DNA from: an uncultured Alphaproteobacteria bacterium
Lineage (GTDB): Bacteria > Pseudomonadota > Alphaproteobacteria > Micavibrionales > UBA1664
Direction: 5' to 3'
DNA: 64,000 nucleotides
Assembly: GCA_943789475.1 (NCBI GenBank)
Contig: CALSUG010000005.1
Coordinates: 331,470-395,469, forward strand
Position 1 is the stretch's first letter. Every line of letters starts with the position of its first letter. The notes beneath the pieces were generated by a model. It was not told the origin of the DNA. It made no database searches and worked only from the letters and a program-made list of their open reading frames with translations. The position numbers and the translations under genes are program-made. This document shows, piece by piece, positions 55,534 to 63,264 of this stretch.

Positions 55534-55941
55534 TTATGCGGCCTTTTCACCTTTTTCTTGAAGAAATTGTGCCAAATTAGGTGCAGAATAGTTTGGCCCT
55601 TTCATCACCTTACCATCACTTTCACGGTAAATCGGTTTTCCATCTTCGCCAAGTTTGCTCATATTTGATCTTTGAACCTCGGCAAAGGCTGTTTCTTTTA
55701 AATGTTGCAAGCCAAATGATAAATACGCACCATCCAACACATATTGAATGTCGGTCAATGCGTCCAACACCTCAACCATATCGCCTGCTTCTAATGCATC
55801 TTTCAACTCTTGCACTTCTTCTTCCAATAATCCAACACGTAAATTGTTGGTTTTTGGATCGGAAATATCTGGCGTATCCTTCACAGGAAGACCATATGTT
55901 TCGTGAAAAATTTGTACGCGGTCTAATGTTGATTGTGTCAT
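55534..55941 (-). CDS. MazG-like all-alpha NTP pyrophosphohydrolase inside the nuo operon
   Basis: 135 residues. The helical core '[35 protein letters not shown]' has the EEXXE...EXXD metal motif of the MazG/HisE/dUTPase-like superfamily, which hydrolyses nucleoside triphosphates or phosphoribosyl-ATP to monophosphates plus pyrophosphate. The C terminus resembles the phage and eukaryotic-like branch ('[24 protein letters not shown]'). It overlaps the end of nuoG by 4 bases and nuoH starts 2 bases after it, so it is a true operon member. It is not a complex I subunit; its role there is unknown. Confidence 0.85.
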   Translation of the reverse strand: MTQSTLDRVQIFHETYGLPVKDTPDISDPKTNNLRVGLLEEEVQELKDALEAGDMVEVLDALTDIQYVLDGAYLSFGLQHLKETAFAEVQRSNMSKLGEDGKPIYRESDGKVMKGPNYSAPNLAQFLQEKGEKAA

Positions 55942-57968
55942 GCTGCTTTTCCTAATTTACGTGTTCCATCAACAAAAACGGCAACACAATTATCCATTGT
56001 ATCCGATGCCCGTGTAATAGGGCATGTTTGATAAAAATTCGATAGCGGTAACGATAATTTAGACGCACCCATCTTACCTTTGGCTGTTACAGGATCAAGT
56101 TCAACCTCAATACGTTCGCCTAATTCAGGCAGATTCGCCATATCATTACGCACATCAAATATAGTTTTATATCCCAAATCAATTTTCAGTGTTATTTGCA
56201 AGTAATGAAATAATTTTCCAATCTTCTTGCGCCTCACCTGGTGCACTCACGGCTTTACGTGCCAACTGCAAACGTCCTTCGGTGTTCATATACATCGCAT
56301 TTTTTTCAGTATAAGCGCACCCTGGTAAAATAACATCTGCGCGATGTGCGCCAATATCACCATGATGACCCTGATAAACAACAAATGCCTTCTTATCAAT
56401 TTGACCGTTATAATAGGACGTGTCCGCGCCCAATAAATATACAAATGTTTTTGATTTTTATGTTCAGTGGATTCTGCGTTTTGTTATGTACAAAACCAAG
56501 TGACAGCGCACCAACACGACCACCACGAAGGTGCATCATATTATAACTCGCGTTCCATTTTTTCGCAGTCTTCATAACAAGTTCTTGAATAGCAAGACCA
56601 TCAGATCGTTTCAACGCCCCCCTCACCCAATATAACTATTGGGTTTTTTTGCATCTTTCATTACTTTAGCAAAACCACCACGTGATTTAGATAATTTTTC
56701 AATGTCTGATGGTGTTGTGCCCAAATGATCGTAATCATAATTCAAATCACATGCCTGACCAATCAAACCAATTTTTGCACCATTATCACGAACCGCCTTT
56801 AATATACGCGCATTAATAATTGCCGCGTCATGGCGTGGATTTGTGCCGATCAATAAAATTGCATCTGCATGATCGATAGCTTCAATACCACCATTAAATA
56901 GATAACCCGATGCATTCGTTGCATCATAATGTGTACCATCAATGCGACATTCAAGATTTTCTGATCCCCAGTTTGCCCATTAATTTTTTAAGTGTTTGAA
57001 CCGATTCCATATCAACAAGATCACCTGCAAGCGCGGCCATGTCATATGGTTCTCGTTTTGATGCTTCATCTGCGATACGTGTGAATGCCTCTTCCCATGT
57101 GGCTTGTTCAAGTTTACGTGTTTTTTTGTTACGCACCCAAGGACGATCCAAACGGCGTTTTGCCAACCCGTCATAGGAAAAAACGAGCCTTATCCGAAAT
57201 CCATTCTTCGTTCACATCATCATTTTGACGTGGAACAATGCGCATAATTTCACGGCCACGCGCATCAATACGAATGTTTGATCCCACACCATCCAACACA
57301 TCAATAGTTTCCGTTTTTTGCAATTCCCACGGACGTGCCGTAAATGCATATGGTTTTGACGTCAGTGCACCAACCGGGCAAACATCGATCAAGTTTCCCG
57401 AAATTTCACTTTCAATCATTTTTTCAACATAAGTACCAATTTCAACATTTTCACCACGGTTCAAAAGACCAAGTGAATCGACACCGGCGATTTCTTCACC
57501 AAAACGAATACAGCGCGTACATTGAATACAACGTGTCATAACCGTTTTAACCAATGGACCAATCTCAGGGTCAACTTTCGCACGTTTATCTTCGGTATAA
57601 CGTGAACGGTCAAAACCATACCCAACAGCTTGATCTTGCAAATCACACTCACCACCTTGGTCACAAATTGGACAGTCCAATGGGTGGTTAATCAACATAA
57701 ACTCCATCACCGATTTACGTGCGCGATGCACCATGTCGGATTCGGTTTCAACCTCCATCCCCTCGGCACATGCCATTGCACATGATGCGACAGGTTTTGG
57801 TGGGCCGCCCTTTACCTCTACCAAACACATACGGCAATTGGCGGGTACTGATAATTTATCATGATAACAAAAACGTGGAATTTCAACACCGATTTGATCC
57901 GCGGCCTGAATAATACTTGTGCCGTTTTCGACTTCGACTTCTGTTCCGTTAATTTTTAATTTAGGCAT
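55938..57968 (-). pseudogene. nuoG: NADH-quinone oxidoreductase subunit G, broken by six +1 frameshifts
   Basis: Full-length complex I subunit carrying clusters N1b, N4 and N5. Residues 1-263 are intact: [2Fe-2S] ligands '[15 protein letters not shown]', '[15 protein letters not shown]', '[10 protein letters not shown]' and the molybdopterin-fold start. After 'SDKARF' the frame breaks. One extra base in each of six homopolymers explains every break: A6 (57178-57183), C4 (56966-56969), T7 (56644-56650), C6 (56617-56622), T5 (56455-56459) and T4 (56183-56186), plus-strand letters. Removing one base from each gives a continuous reading of about 674 residues, with the expected joins '[12 protein letters not shown]', 'LGSENLECRIDG', 'NPIVILGEGALK', 'NIKSKTFVYLLGAD' and 'NTEIDLGYKT'. 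No other stop occurs. Recent decay or local sequence error. Confidence 0.93.
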
Positions 57969-57973
57969 TTTAT

Positions 57974-59263
57974 CTACGCTGCCCTTTCTTTCAAATTCTC
58001 ACGATATTCAATGATACGTTTTTCCATCTCGGGACGGAAATGTCGGATCAAACCTTGGATAGGCCACGCCGACGCGTCCCCATGGGCACAAATTGTGTGT
58101 CCCTCGATTTGTGTCGTCACATCCAATAATTGATCAATTTCTTCTAACGTCGCATTACCCGTAACCATGCGTTGCATCATACGCCAAATCCACCCCGTGC
58201 CCTCGCGACATGGTGTACATTGACCACATGATTCATGGTAATAAAAATAGGATAAGCGCGCGATTGCATAAACGATATCTGTTGATTTATCCATCACGAT
58301 TAAACCTGCGGTTCCTAATCCCGATTGAACCTCACGCAAGGAATCAAAATCCATTTTTACCGTTGCACATGTTTCCGCAGGTAAGACAGGACATGATGAT
58401 CCACCGGGGATAACGGCCAATAAATTATCCCATCCACCGCGTACACCACCAGCATGTTTTTCAATCAATGTCCGCATTGGTATGCCGATTTCTTCCTCGA
58501 CCGTGCATGGATTATTCACATGACCAGAAATACAAAATAATTTTGTACCTGTATTTTTTTCATCCGAACCAAGTCCTGCAAACCATTCACCACCACGTTT
58601 CAAGATTGTTGGCACAACCGCAATTGTTTCAACATTATTCACCGTTGTAGGGCATGAATACAATCCCGCCATCGCAGGAAATGGCGGTTTATTCCTCGGT
58701 TGCCCTTTTTCACCTTCAAGTGAATTCAAAAGTGCAGTTTCTTCACCACAAATATATGCGCCTGCACCACGATGCACGTACAAATCAAAATCCCATCCTG
58801 ATTTCGCGGCATTTTTACCAAGCAATCCATCCCCGTAGGCTTCTTCAATCGCTTTGGACAAATTAGATGCTTCGTTATAAAACTCACCACGAACATATAT
58901 GTATGCCGCGTGTGCACCCATGGCGAATCCTGCCAATAATGCACCCTCAATTAATTTATGAGGTTCGTGACGTAAAATCTCACGATCTTTACATGTACCA
59001 GGTTCTGACTCATCGGCATTAATAACCAAATATTGTGGTTTACCTGAATTTTTGGGCATAAATGACCACTTTAATCCAGTTGGAAAACCTGCACCACCAC
59101 GGCCACGCAGGCTTGACGCCTTCATTTCATCAATAATCCAATCACGGCCTTTTTTAAGAAGTGCACGAGTTCCCTTCCAATCACCACGCTTTTTAGCCGC
59201 AGCGAGATTATAATCTTGCCACCCATAAAGGTTAGTAAAAATTCTATCTTTATCAGCTAGCAT
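57974..59263 (-). CDS. nuoF: NADH-quinone oxidoreductase subunit F
   Basis: 429-residue subunit that binds NADH, FMN and cluster N3. '[21 protein letters not shown]' is the NADH/FMN glycine-rich loop, '[14 protein letters not shown]' and '[19 protein letters not shown]' line the flavin site, and '[15 protein letters not shown]' with a later 'HTICAHG' supplies the four cysteines of N3. Complete. Its start lies 11 bases inside the end of the upstream unknown membrane protein gene. Confidence 0.97.
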   Translation of the reverse strand: MLADKDRIFTNLYGWQDYNLAAAKKRGDWKGTRALLKKGRDWIIDEMKASSLRGRGGAGFPTGLKWSFMPKNSGKPQYLVINADESEPGTCKDREILRHEPHKLIEGALLAGFAMGAHAAYIYVRGEFYNEASNLSKAIEEAYGDGLLGKNAAKSGWDFDLYVHRGAGAYICGEETALLNSLEGEKGQPRNKPPFPAMAGLYSCPTTVNNVETIAVVPTILKRGGEWFAGLGSDEKNTGTKLFCISGHVNNPCTVEEEIGIPMRTLIEKHAGGVRGGWDNLLAVIPGGSSCPVLPAETCATVKMDFDSLREVQSGLGTAGLIVMDKSTDIVYAIARLSYFYYHESCGQCTPCREGTGWIWRMMQRMVTGNATLEEIDQLLDVTTQIEGHTICAHGDASAWPIQGLIRHFRPEMEKRIIEYRENLKERAA

Positions 59264-59777
59264 CGGCGACCTCGGTTATTACGGTATCTGTTGGTGAATT
59301 AAAATCTAAAATTGATGTGACATAGTATCCGTTATTATTCATCAACATTAATGCCAAGGTGAATAAAGGAATAAGAATCATATTGCTAAACGCACGAGAT
59401 TTTGAAAAATCAACCTGACGTTCATCATCCGTTTTTGATTTTAAGTGAGAGAATAACAACAAACCCAACAATAAAAACACAAAACGTACGTTCAAAAACA
59501 CAGCCAAAAATGGTGAAAGAACAAGAAGAAGACTTAAAATACGATTTAGCAATGGGTAATTATGACTTAATCCAAAACGATCTTGACGTGCAAAAGCACC
59601 ATAGGTCGCGGATGCGCAAATATAAAATGTTGCCGCCCAAAACACAACTTCACTAACTAAACGATGTAATTTCTGTAACGTTTCAACACTCCATCCACCT
59701 ATGGGATAGATAACAGGCGTTGTTAAAACAACAAACAAAATTGAATACAACAACGTTGCAATTAAAACATCTCTCAT
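59253..59777 (-). CDS. unknown four-helix membrane protein inside the nuo operon, paralogue 1
   Basis: No family recognised. 174 residues with four predicted membrane helices (about 4-26, 42-62, 78-108 and 128-147) and a short C-terminal tail. Conserved with its neighbour are '[11 protein letters not shown]', 'SPFLAVF' and a cytoplasmic-looking loop '[21 protein letters not shown]'. The gene overlaps paralogue 2 by 4 bases (ATGA) upstream and nuoF by 11 bases downstream, so it is translated with the complex I subunits. It is not a standard Nuo subunit; an assembly factor, quinone-related protein or accessory subunit are all open. Confidence 0.8.
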   Translation of the reverse strand: MRDVLIATLLYSILFVVLTTPVIYPIGGWSVETLQKLHRLVSEVVFWAATFYICASATYGAFARQDRFGLSHNYPLLNRILSLLLVLSPFLAVFLNVRFVFLLLGLLLFSHLKSKTDDERQVDFSKSRAFSNMILIPLFTLALMLMNNNGYYVTSILDFNSPTDTVITEVADAS

Positions 59778-60262
59778 GACATACCCTCCATCAAATATTC
59801 AGGGTATGGATAAAATGCAAACATCAATATAGCCATCGCCAAGAAACCACATTGCACACATTTTTTAAATGCATTGCTTTTAAAAAAAACAATCTTGTTT
59901 TCTACATCTACTTTTGAACGCAATTGAGAATATATTAATAAGGCCATACCTAAAAAAGTATACCCCATTGAATAAAACACACCTAAAAAGGGGGAAATAA
60001 TCATAACCCCTGTTAAAAAGTAACTTAATAAAATATATTTATGTGACATTGAAAACTTATTAAATCGCATAAATGCAACATAAACACACTCAACACAAAG
60101 GTGAAAGTTCATTAAAGAAAGGAATGTAATGGTTCCCAATAGCATAACCTGATGTGGTATAGTTTCATCTGATATTATTTGACTGTGGTATTGGCTTCCA
60201 ATTGCAACTAAGGACAGCAAGAACAGACAAAATAGAAAACAAGTAAAAAGTAGGCTTTTCAA
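59774..60262 (-). CDS. unknown four-helix membrane protein inside the nuo operon, paralogue 2
   Basis: No family recognised. 162 residues, four predicted membrane helices (about 3-22, 38-60, 76-108 and 134-150). It lines up along most of its length with paralogue 1: 'AFMRFNKFSMSHKYILL' with '[17 protein letters not shown]', 'SPFLGVF' with 'SPFLAVF', and 'SQLRSKVDVENKIVFFKSNAF' with '[21 protein letters not shown]'. This points to an old tandem duplication. Cysteines near residue 57-60 ('HLCVEC') and 136-139 ('KCVQC') occur only in this copy. It starts one base after the nuoE stop. Confidence 0.8.
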   Translation of the reverse strand: MKSLLFTCFLFCLFLLSLVAIGSQYHSQIISDETIPHQVMLLGTITFLSLMNFHLCVECVYVAFMRFNKFSMSHKYILLSYFLTGVMIISPFLGVFYSMGYTFLGMALLIYSQLRSKVDVENKIVFFKSNAFKKCVQCGFLAMAILMFAFYPYPEYLMEGMS

Positions 60263-60263
60263 A

Positions 60264-60908
60264 TTAAACCACCTTTGCTTTTTTTGCTTCGGCCTCTAAT
60301 GATGTTGGTCCTTCAATATTCATCGAATTACAACGGCCATTTTGCGGTCCTTTTTCAGGTAATTTATTTTTCTTCATATTCGAGATCAATGATTGCATCA
60401 CCTCTGGCGTTAAATCTTCAAAATAATCATCATTGATTTGGATCATTGGTGCATTCACACACGCCCCCATACATTCAACCTCGGTCAATGTGAATTGCAT
60501 ATCATCTGATGTTTGCCCCATCTTGATACCCAATTCCTTTTCCGCGGCCTTTACAATATCCGCAGAACCACGCAACCAACACGGCGTTGTCGTACAACAT
60601 TGTATGTTATATTTTCCAACAGGGCGTAAATTATACATCGTATAAAATGTTGCAACTTCGTAAACCTTCATTGGGGACACATCGAGTCGGTTAGCAATTT
60701 CATCCATTGCCGCACGCGGTATCCACCCCCCGCCCTTTTTCGTTGTTTCACTCATTTGACGTTGAACAAGGTCTAGCAAAGGCATAATCGCTGACTTTTG
60801 CTTGCCCTCAGGATAGCGTGCAATGATTTCTTTAATCAATTTTTTATGCTTTTTAGAGAATGAAAATGATTTGGGTTGGTCTTTTTCAGGGGCAATAATT
60901 GGCTTCAT
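60264..60908 (-). CDS. nuoE: NADH-quinone oxidoreductase subunit E
   Basis: 214 residues, thioredoxin-like fold with [2Fe-2S] cluster N1a. Cysteine ligands in 'CTTTPCWLRG' and 'ECMGACVNAPMIQIND' (CX4C...CX3C). Helical N domain 'KSAIMPLLDLVQRQM', 'WIPRAAMDEIANRLDVSP'. The ATG at 60908 gives the family N terminus; a reading from 60980 would start inside the acyltransferase gene. It is the first nuo gene in the window: nuoA-D, which normally precede it, are replaced by an acyltransferase gene. Confidence 0.95.
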   Translation of the reverse strand: MKPIIAPEKDQPKSFSFSKKHKKLIKEIIARYPEGKQKSAIMPLLDLVQRQMSETTKKGGGWIPRAAMDEIANRLDVSPMKVYEVATFYTMYNLRPVGKYNIQCCTTTPCWLRGSADIVKAAEKELGIKMGQTSDDMQFTLTEVECMGACVNAPMIQINDDYFEDLTPEVMQSLISNMKKNKLPEKGPQNGRCNSMNIEGPTSLEAEAKKAKVV

Positions 60909-60927
60909 GGCAAAATCATAATATGAT

Positions 60928-62004
60928 TCAAGGGTTAGAACAATGCTTCCCTTTAAAATATCCAATAATGTTTTTCTCAATCACTAAATATGCAATATAT
61001 GATCCGACAATACAACTTGAGAACGATAAAATGACATGCATCCCTTGCCCCAAATTGAATTGAGCAACAAGCAAGGCAACCACACCTATACCAAATGGAT
61101 GCGCAAGATAGAGCGTATATGAGCTATCCCCTAATGCCTTTAACCATTTTGGCGATTTCCATTGATCAACACCTTTGCACAAGGTCAAACCACCAATTAA
61201 CAAAATTGCCATCGATATGTTGGGCAATCGATAAATATTCAAATCCAGTATTGTTATTGAATATGGCATAAAAAAAAATGTAAAAGCAGCCGTAGTGATT
61301 AACGGAAACACCATAACCTTTGAAAAATGCAGATTCGACAAATACAAGTTCGCAATAATCATCCCCATTACAAATTCCAATATAATCGGACGTGTCCAAA
61401 AATAAGGAATACTCATCATTTCGGGTAAAAAATAATGCACAACGGCCATGCCTGCAAATATCACCGTCATAATCGCGGTTAACGAATGTCGTGATAAAAA
61501 TAGCAATCCTGCGAACACGGCATAAAAAAACATCTCATAATTTAATGTCCACCCCAATGACAAAACGGGCTTTATACCGCCCGCGGGGCGTTCGTGCGGA
61601 ATGAATAAATATGATTGTATGAAATCATTTATGCTTGCCTGTGCCGTATCAAATGCACGAGGCAATAATAACATCACAATAATCATCAACGTCGTATAAA
61701 ACCAATATAATGGAACAATCCGTTGAAACCTTTTTTTCAAGAATGTAATCCAAGCGCCCTTTTGCCCATACAAATTTTGCGATGTATAAACCATCAAAAA
61801 TCCACTCAAAACAAAAAAGATATCAACACCTGCGTTATAGGGTAATTTTAATGATGTCCACACAGGCACATCTTGCCCCAATTTGGCACTTACCATTACA
61901 ACTTCATGTTTAATATGACCGATCATCACAATGATCGCCGCAAAGGCGCGCAACCCCTGCAACGGTTCAAAGTATATTTTTGACGATTGTAATTCCGTAC
62001 TCAT
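60928..62004 (-). CDS. acyltransferase family 3 membrane protein (OafA/YrhL type)
   Basis: 358 residues with about ten membrane helices. 'YFEPLQGLRAFAAIIVMIGH' with the catalytic His, 'YNAGVDIFFVLSGFLMVYTS' and 'FLKKRFQRIVPLYWFYT' are the family signatures. It transfers acyl (often acetyl) groups to cell-surface sugars such as O-antigen, capsule or exopolysaccharide; substrate unknown. It ends 20 bases before nuoE on the same strand with no visible terminator, so it may share the nuo transcript. Confidence 0.93.
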   Translation of the reverse strand: MSTELQSSKIYFEPLQGLRAFAAIIVMIGHIKHEVVMVSAKLGQDVPVWTSLKLPYNAGVDIFFVLSGFLMVYTSQNLYGQKGAWITFLKKRFQRIVPLYWFYTTLMIIVMLLLPRAFDTAQASINDFIQSYLFIPHERPAGGIKPVLSLGWTLNYEMFFYAVFAGLLFLSRHSLTAIMTVIFAGMAVVHYFLPEMMSIPYFWTRPIILEFVMGMIIANLYLSNLHFSKVMVFPLITTAAFTFFFMPYSITILDLNIYRLPNISMAILLIGGLTLCKGVDQWKSPKWLKALGDSSYTLYLAHPFGIGVVALLVAQFNLGQGMHVILSFSSCIVGSYIAYLVIEKNIIGYFKGKHCSNP

Positions 62005-62016
62005 AAGACAATAATA

Positions 62017-62037
62017 CCCCTTTCGTTATGAAAGGGG
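62017..62037 (-). terminator. hairpin terminator after the FTR1 permease gene
   Basis: Perfect 8-bp stem CCCCTTTC / GAAAGGGG with a 5-base loop, followed on the minus strand by a T-rich but interrupted stretch (TATTATTGT). Confidence 0.6.
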
Positions 62038-62068
62038 CAATCCATCAAATTATAATTTTAGAAAACGA

Positions 62069-62848
62069 CTATGTGTTTTTTTGAAAAGATATTTTTTTTG
62101 ACAATAACGAGAACGATAACCATCCCAATGGCACAACGATAAGAGAATATGTCACTACCTGTGAATACAAGCTTCCGTGTCCAAACATTTCTGTGTTTTC
62201 ATGTAACCATTCGTTCGCACTGTACCCAACAAAAGGAAGTGCGTACATTTCTGACAATTCATGGACACCATAGATAAACAGATCAATAGCGAATAAAATT
62301 AAAAATATCCCTGTCACTTGCATAAACAACTTTAAATTTATACGATTACTCTGCGTCATCCATAACCATCCGATGAGGACGACAGATAAAATTCCAAGCC
62401 CCGCACCAACCCACATATTCATGGCATTTTCTTGAACCGAAATCGCACCCAACATTAATGCCGTTTCCATACCCTCACGTGCAATCATTAAGACCGTAAA
62501 GGTAAACACCCCCACAACCGCCCAAACACCCGTTTTATCAGCTTGTTTTGACATTATTTCTGTAATGTTTCGTTTAATATTTTTAGCACTCTTCATCACA
62601 AAAAATGTAAATGACGCAACCATTACACCAGCAATCATGGCAAGTGTTCCCTCCCATATTGGGTCTTCGGCCAATTCTGCCACATGCCATCCTGTTGTTG
62701 CACTAACAACCAACGCAACGGCAATTCCTATGTAGAGCACAAGCATAAGGTGTCTGCGATCGGTTTTTATAAGATAAGCCGCCATAATAGCCACAATCAA
62801 AAATGCCTCTAACCCTTCACGAAAAGTAACGATAAGTGTTTCAAACAT
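62069..62848 (-). CDS. FTR1-family iron permease
   Basis: 259-residue permease with seven membrane helices of the oxidase-dependent iron transporter family (FTR1/EfeU). The two iron-binding motifs are 'FREGLEAFLIVAI' near residue 10 and 'IAREGMETALMLGAI' near residue 140 (REXXE each). The ATG at 62848 is used because AAAGGAT lies 7 bases before it; an upstream start at 62881 has no such site. Partners EfeO/EfeB or a P19-type protein are not seen nearby. It probably takes up iron, useful for the many Fe-S clusters of complex I next door, but that link is only positional. Confidence 0.92.
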   Translation of the reverse strand: MFETLIVTFREGLEAFLIVAIMAAYLIKTDRRHLMLVLYIGIAVALVVSATTGWHVAELAEDPIWEGTLAMIAGVMVASFTFFVMKSAKNIKRNITEIMSKQADKTGVWAVVGVFTFTVLMIAREGMETALMLGAISVQENAMNMWVGAGLGILSVVLIGWLWMTQSNRINLKLFMQVTGIFLILFAIDLFIYGVHELSEMYALPFVGYSANEWLHENTEMFGHGSLYSQVVTYSLIVVPLGWLSFSLLSKKISFQKNT

Positions 62849-62917
62849 TGTTTTATCCTTTGATAATTTACAATTACACAACCAACCTTAGGCCAAGGAA
62901 AAATTAAAACAAGAATT

Positions 62918-62931
62918 AAATAGTACTATTT
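62918..62931. promoter_or_regulatory. palindrome upstream of the FTR1 permease gene, possible metal-regulator site
   Basis: AAATAGTACTATTT is a perfect 14-base palindrome about 70 bases before the ATG, followed by an overlapping ACTATTTTAGT inverted repeat. Position and symmetry suit a repressor of iron uptake (Fur, Irr, RirA or IscR type), but it matches none of their consensus sites well. The 416 bases from 62849 to 63264 hold this site, the tRNA remnant and the short repeats described below; no gene is seen. Confidence 0.35.
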
Positions 62932-63064
62932 TAGTTCTTTTTAAGAATTTGAAAGTAATAGTTCGTTAGAAAACACATAATCAGAATATATTTTCACTTT
63001 GATCAAATTTCATTTTTTCTATTTTAAGGGGATGTCACTAAATATAGACCTAAAAGGTTATAAA

Positions 63065-63103
63065 TGGCGCGAGTGACGGGACTTGAACCCGCGGCCTCCG
63101 GCG
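63065..63103 (-). other. 3' fragment of a tRNA-Asp gene (putative integration site remnant)
   Basis: On the minus strand the sequence from the anticodon loop onward is tRNA-like: CTGTCAC loop with anticodon GTC, a variable region, T stem-loop GCGGGTTCAAGTCCCGT, then CACTCGC, G and CCA (63067-63065). The 5' half does not fit: no GCGAGTG acceptor strand, no D stem, and only 3 of 5 anticodon-stem pairs. A tRNA 3' half of this sort is the usual attachment-site remnant left by integrases. A degenerate tRNA is the alternative. Confidence 0.7.
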
Positions 63104-63226
63104 TGACAGGCTGTTTAAACCAAATCACCACAACAACTTACAATTAACAATAACAAGTAAACACAGGCTTTTGCAAGGTTTTTTATATTATACAATAAAC
63201 TACAATATTGCCCTTTTATTGATCTA

Positions 63227-63256
63227 AGTGTGCCATGAGTGTGCCATGGCACACTC
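63227..63256. repeat. AGTGTGCCATG direct repeats and 20-bp palindrome
   Basis: AGTGTGCCATG occurs twice in tandem (63227-63237, 63238-63248), and the second copy forms the perfect palindrome GAGTGTGCCATGGCACACTC (63237-63256) with the following bases. It lies 9 bases after the end of the RTX gene (minus strand) and about 125 bases from the tRNA fragment. It may be an RTX gene terminator without a T tract, or an integrase arm-type binding site. Confidence 0.6.
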
Positions 63257-63264
63257 AACATCGA

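Noticed and set aside
56183-57183. Programmed +1 frameshifting throughout nuoG
   Set aside because: Six programmed shifts in one gene, each in an ordinary short run with no shared stimulatory motif, are not credible without protein data; kept only as a remote alternative.
63065-63140. Complete functional tRNA-Asp gene
   Set aside because: The 3' half is good, but the acceptor 5' strand and D stem are absent and the anticodon stem has two mismatches, so it is treated as a remnant.
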